Source of the DNA: UMGS172 sp045651745
Lineage (GTDB): Bacteria > Bacillota > Clostridia > Oscillospirales > Acutalibacteraceae
NCBI GenBank assembly: GCA_045651745.1
Contig: JAZRSW010000067.1
Location: 1 to 51,188 of the forward strand
Direction: 5' to 3'
Length of the DNA stretch: 51,188 nucleotides
Below the pieces are notes generated by a model. That model worked only from the letters and a program-made list of their open reading frames with translations, had not been told where the DNA came from and did not search any database. A program made the translations under genes and the position numbers. How positions within the stretch are numbered: the first letter of the stretch is position 1; the number at the start of each line of letters is the position of its first letter. Of the stretch, positions 50,795-51,188 are shown piece by piece.

Positions 50795-51188
50795 TTATTC
50801 CTTAATAACGCATTTTGTAGTGAGTTCTCTTGTTTGTTGTTTGTATTCCGAAAGACCTAAAAATTCACCCTCAGAGTATATTTTAAAAAGTTCACCGTCT
50901 TTAGCATCATCTGGGAATCTCAGTCGGTCAACACTCAACGCCGCACCGTTTAAAAAACGTTTGCCTTGAGTTGGTGCGATTATCACACTTTTAAATTGAG
51001 GTACAGCCATATCGGGTGACAGTAAGCACCCTTCGGGGTCAGCCTCTATCTGCTCTAACGTAAAGCAACGCTCAATCGAAAAGCCTGCGGCATCGGTACG
51101 CCTTAATGATGTTATCGTAGCACCGCAACCAAGAAACTTTCCAATATCATCAGCCAAAGACCTTATGTACGTACCCTTTGAACAATGC
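50795..51188 (-). CDS. truB: tRNA pseudouridine-55 synthase, N-terminally truncated by the window edge
   Basis: Only the last 131 residues or so are present; the reading frame continues off the right edge at 51188. The visible start is CSKGTYIRSLADDIG, the conserved TruB block, then GATITSLRRTDAAGFS. The C-terminal part (APTQGKRFLNGAALSV onwards) is a PUA-like region. The catalytic aspartate lies outside the window. The enzyme makes pseudouridine 55 in the T-loop of tRNAs. The gene is first in the truB-ribF-ppa order. Confidence 0.93.
   Translation of the reverse strand, partial: HCSKGTYIRSLADDIGKFLGCGATITSLRRTDAAGFSIERCFTLEQIEADPEGCLLSPDMAVPQFKSVIIAPTQGKRFLNGAALSVDRLRFPDDAKDGELFKIYSEGEFLGLSEYKQQTRELTTKCVIKE

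Overview
This 51.2 kb window looks like chromosomal DNA of an anaerobic, moderately AT-rich Clostridia-type Firmicute, most likely an uncultured gut Oscillospirales/Ruminococcaceae relative. The signs are strong AGGAGG ribosome sites, sigma-A promoters with 17-bp spacers, a Gram-positive-type LexA operator, a noc-like gene next to rsmG, an ispH-rpsA fusion, a LysM-GH18 spore-cortex-type enzyme (a sporulating ancestry) and lipoproteins with Ser/Thr-rich stalks. The placement is inference; no rRNA gene is present. Most genes lie on the minus strand. I found no tRNA, rRNA, CRISPR array or complete transposon.

Layout. 0.4-2.2 kb (+): a secreted trypsin-fold serine protease and a lipoprotein. 2.3-3.3 kb (-): gap. 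3.5-8.3 kb (-): two flavoproteins followed by two NodB-type polysaccharide deacetylase lipoproteins, apparently one operon. 8.5-10.1 kb (-): rsmG and a Noc/ParB protein. 10.2-11.4 kb (+): LysM-GH18. 11.4-21.4 kb (-): a long gene string running from a LexA-box promoter at about 21.55 kb: NUDIX, RING-like/DUF2628 membrane protein, galU, lexA, rnhA, a preQ1-I riboswitch with queT, a second HI0933-type flavoprotein, cmk, a 278-bp palindromic repeat element, ispH-rpsA, a terminator, then two membrane proteins. 21.7-22.4 kb (+): a membrane protein. 22.5-26.0 kb (-): alaS, HIT and phosphoribosyltransferase genes behind a consensus promoter.

26.2-41.9 kb (-) is the accessory part: a seven-gene carbohydrate ABC cluster followed by a 1281-residue surface protein with InlB-type repeats. 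The cluster has a giant solute-binding protein without a lipobox, two complete permease pairs, an NHL/TPR/YIP1 membrane protein and a DUF5696-like lipoprotein, but no ATPase. I read this as a surface glycan capture and import system of unknown substrate, and it is the best candidate for an undescribed system here. 42.4-43.6 kb (-): eno.

43.8-49.3 kb (+): an HPr-kinase-like P-loop protein, rlmB, a catalytically dead P-type ATPase homologue with a long acidic N-terminal tail, and an O-antigen-ligase-like membrane protein, in one tightly spaced operon. 49.3-51.2 kb (-): truB (cut by the window edge), ribF and ppa. Housekeeping genes thus alternate with envelope genes. The clearest regulatory signals are the LexA operator inside the operon promoter and the preQ1 switch inside the same operon.
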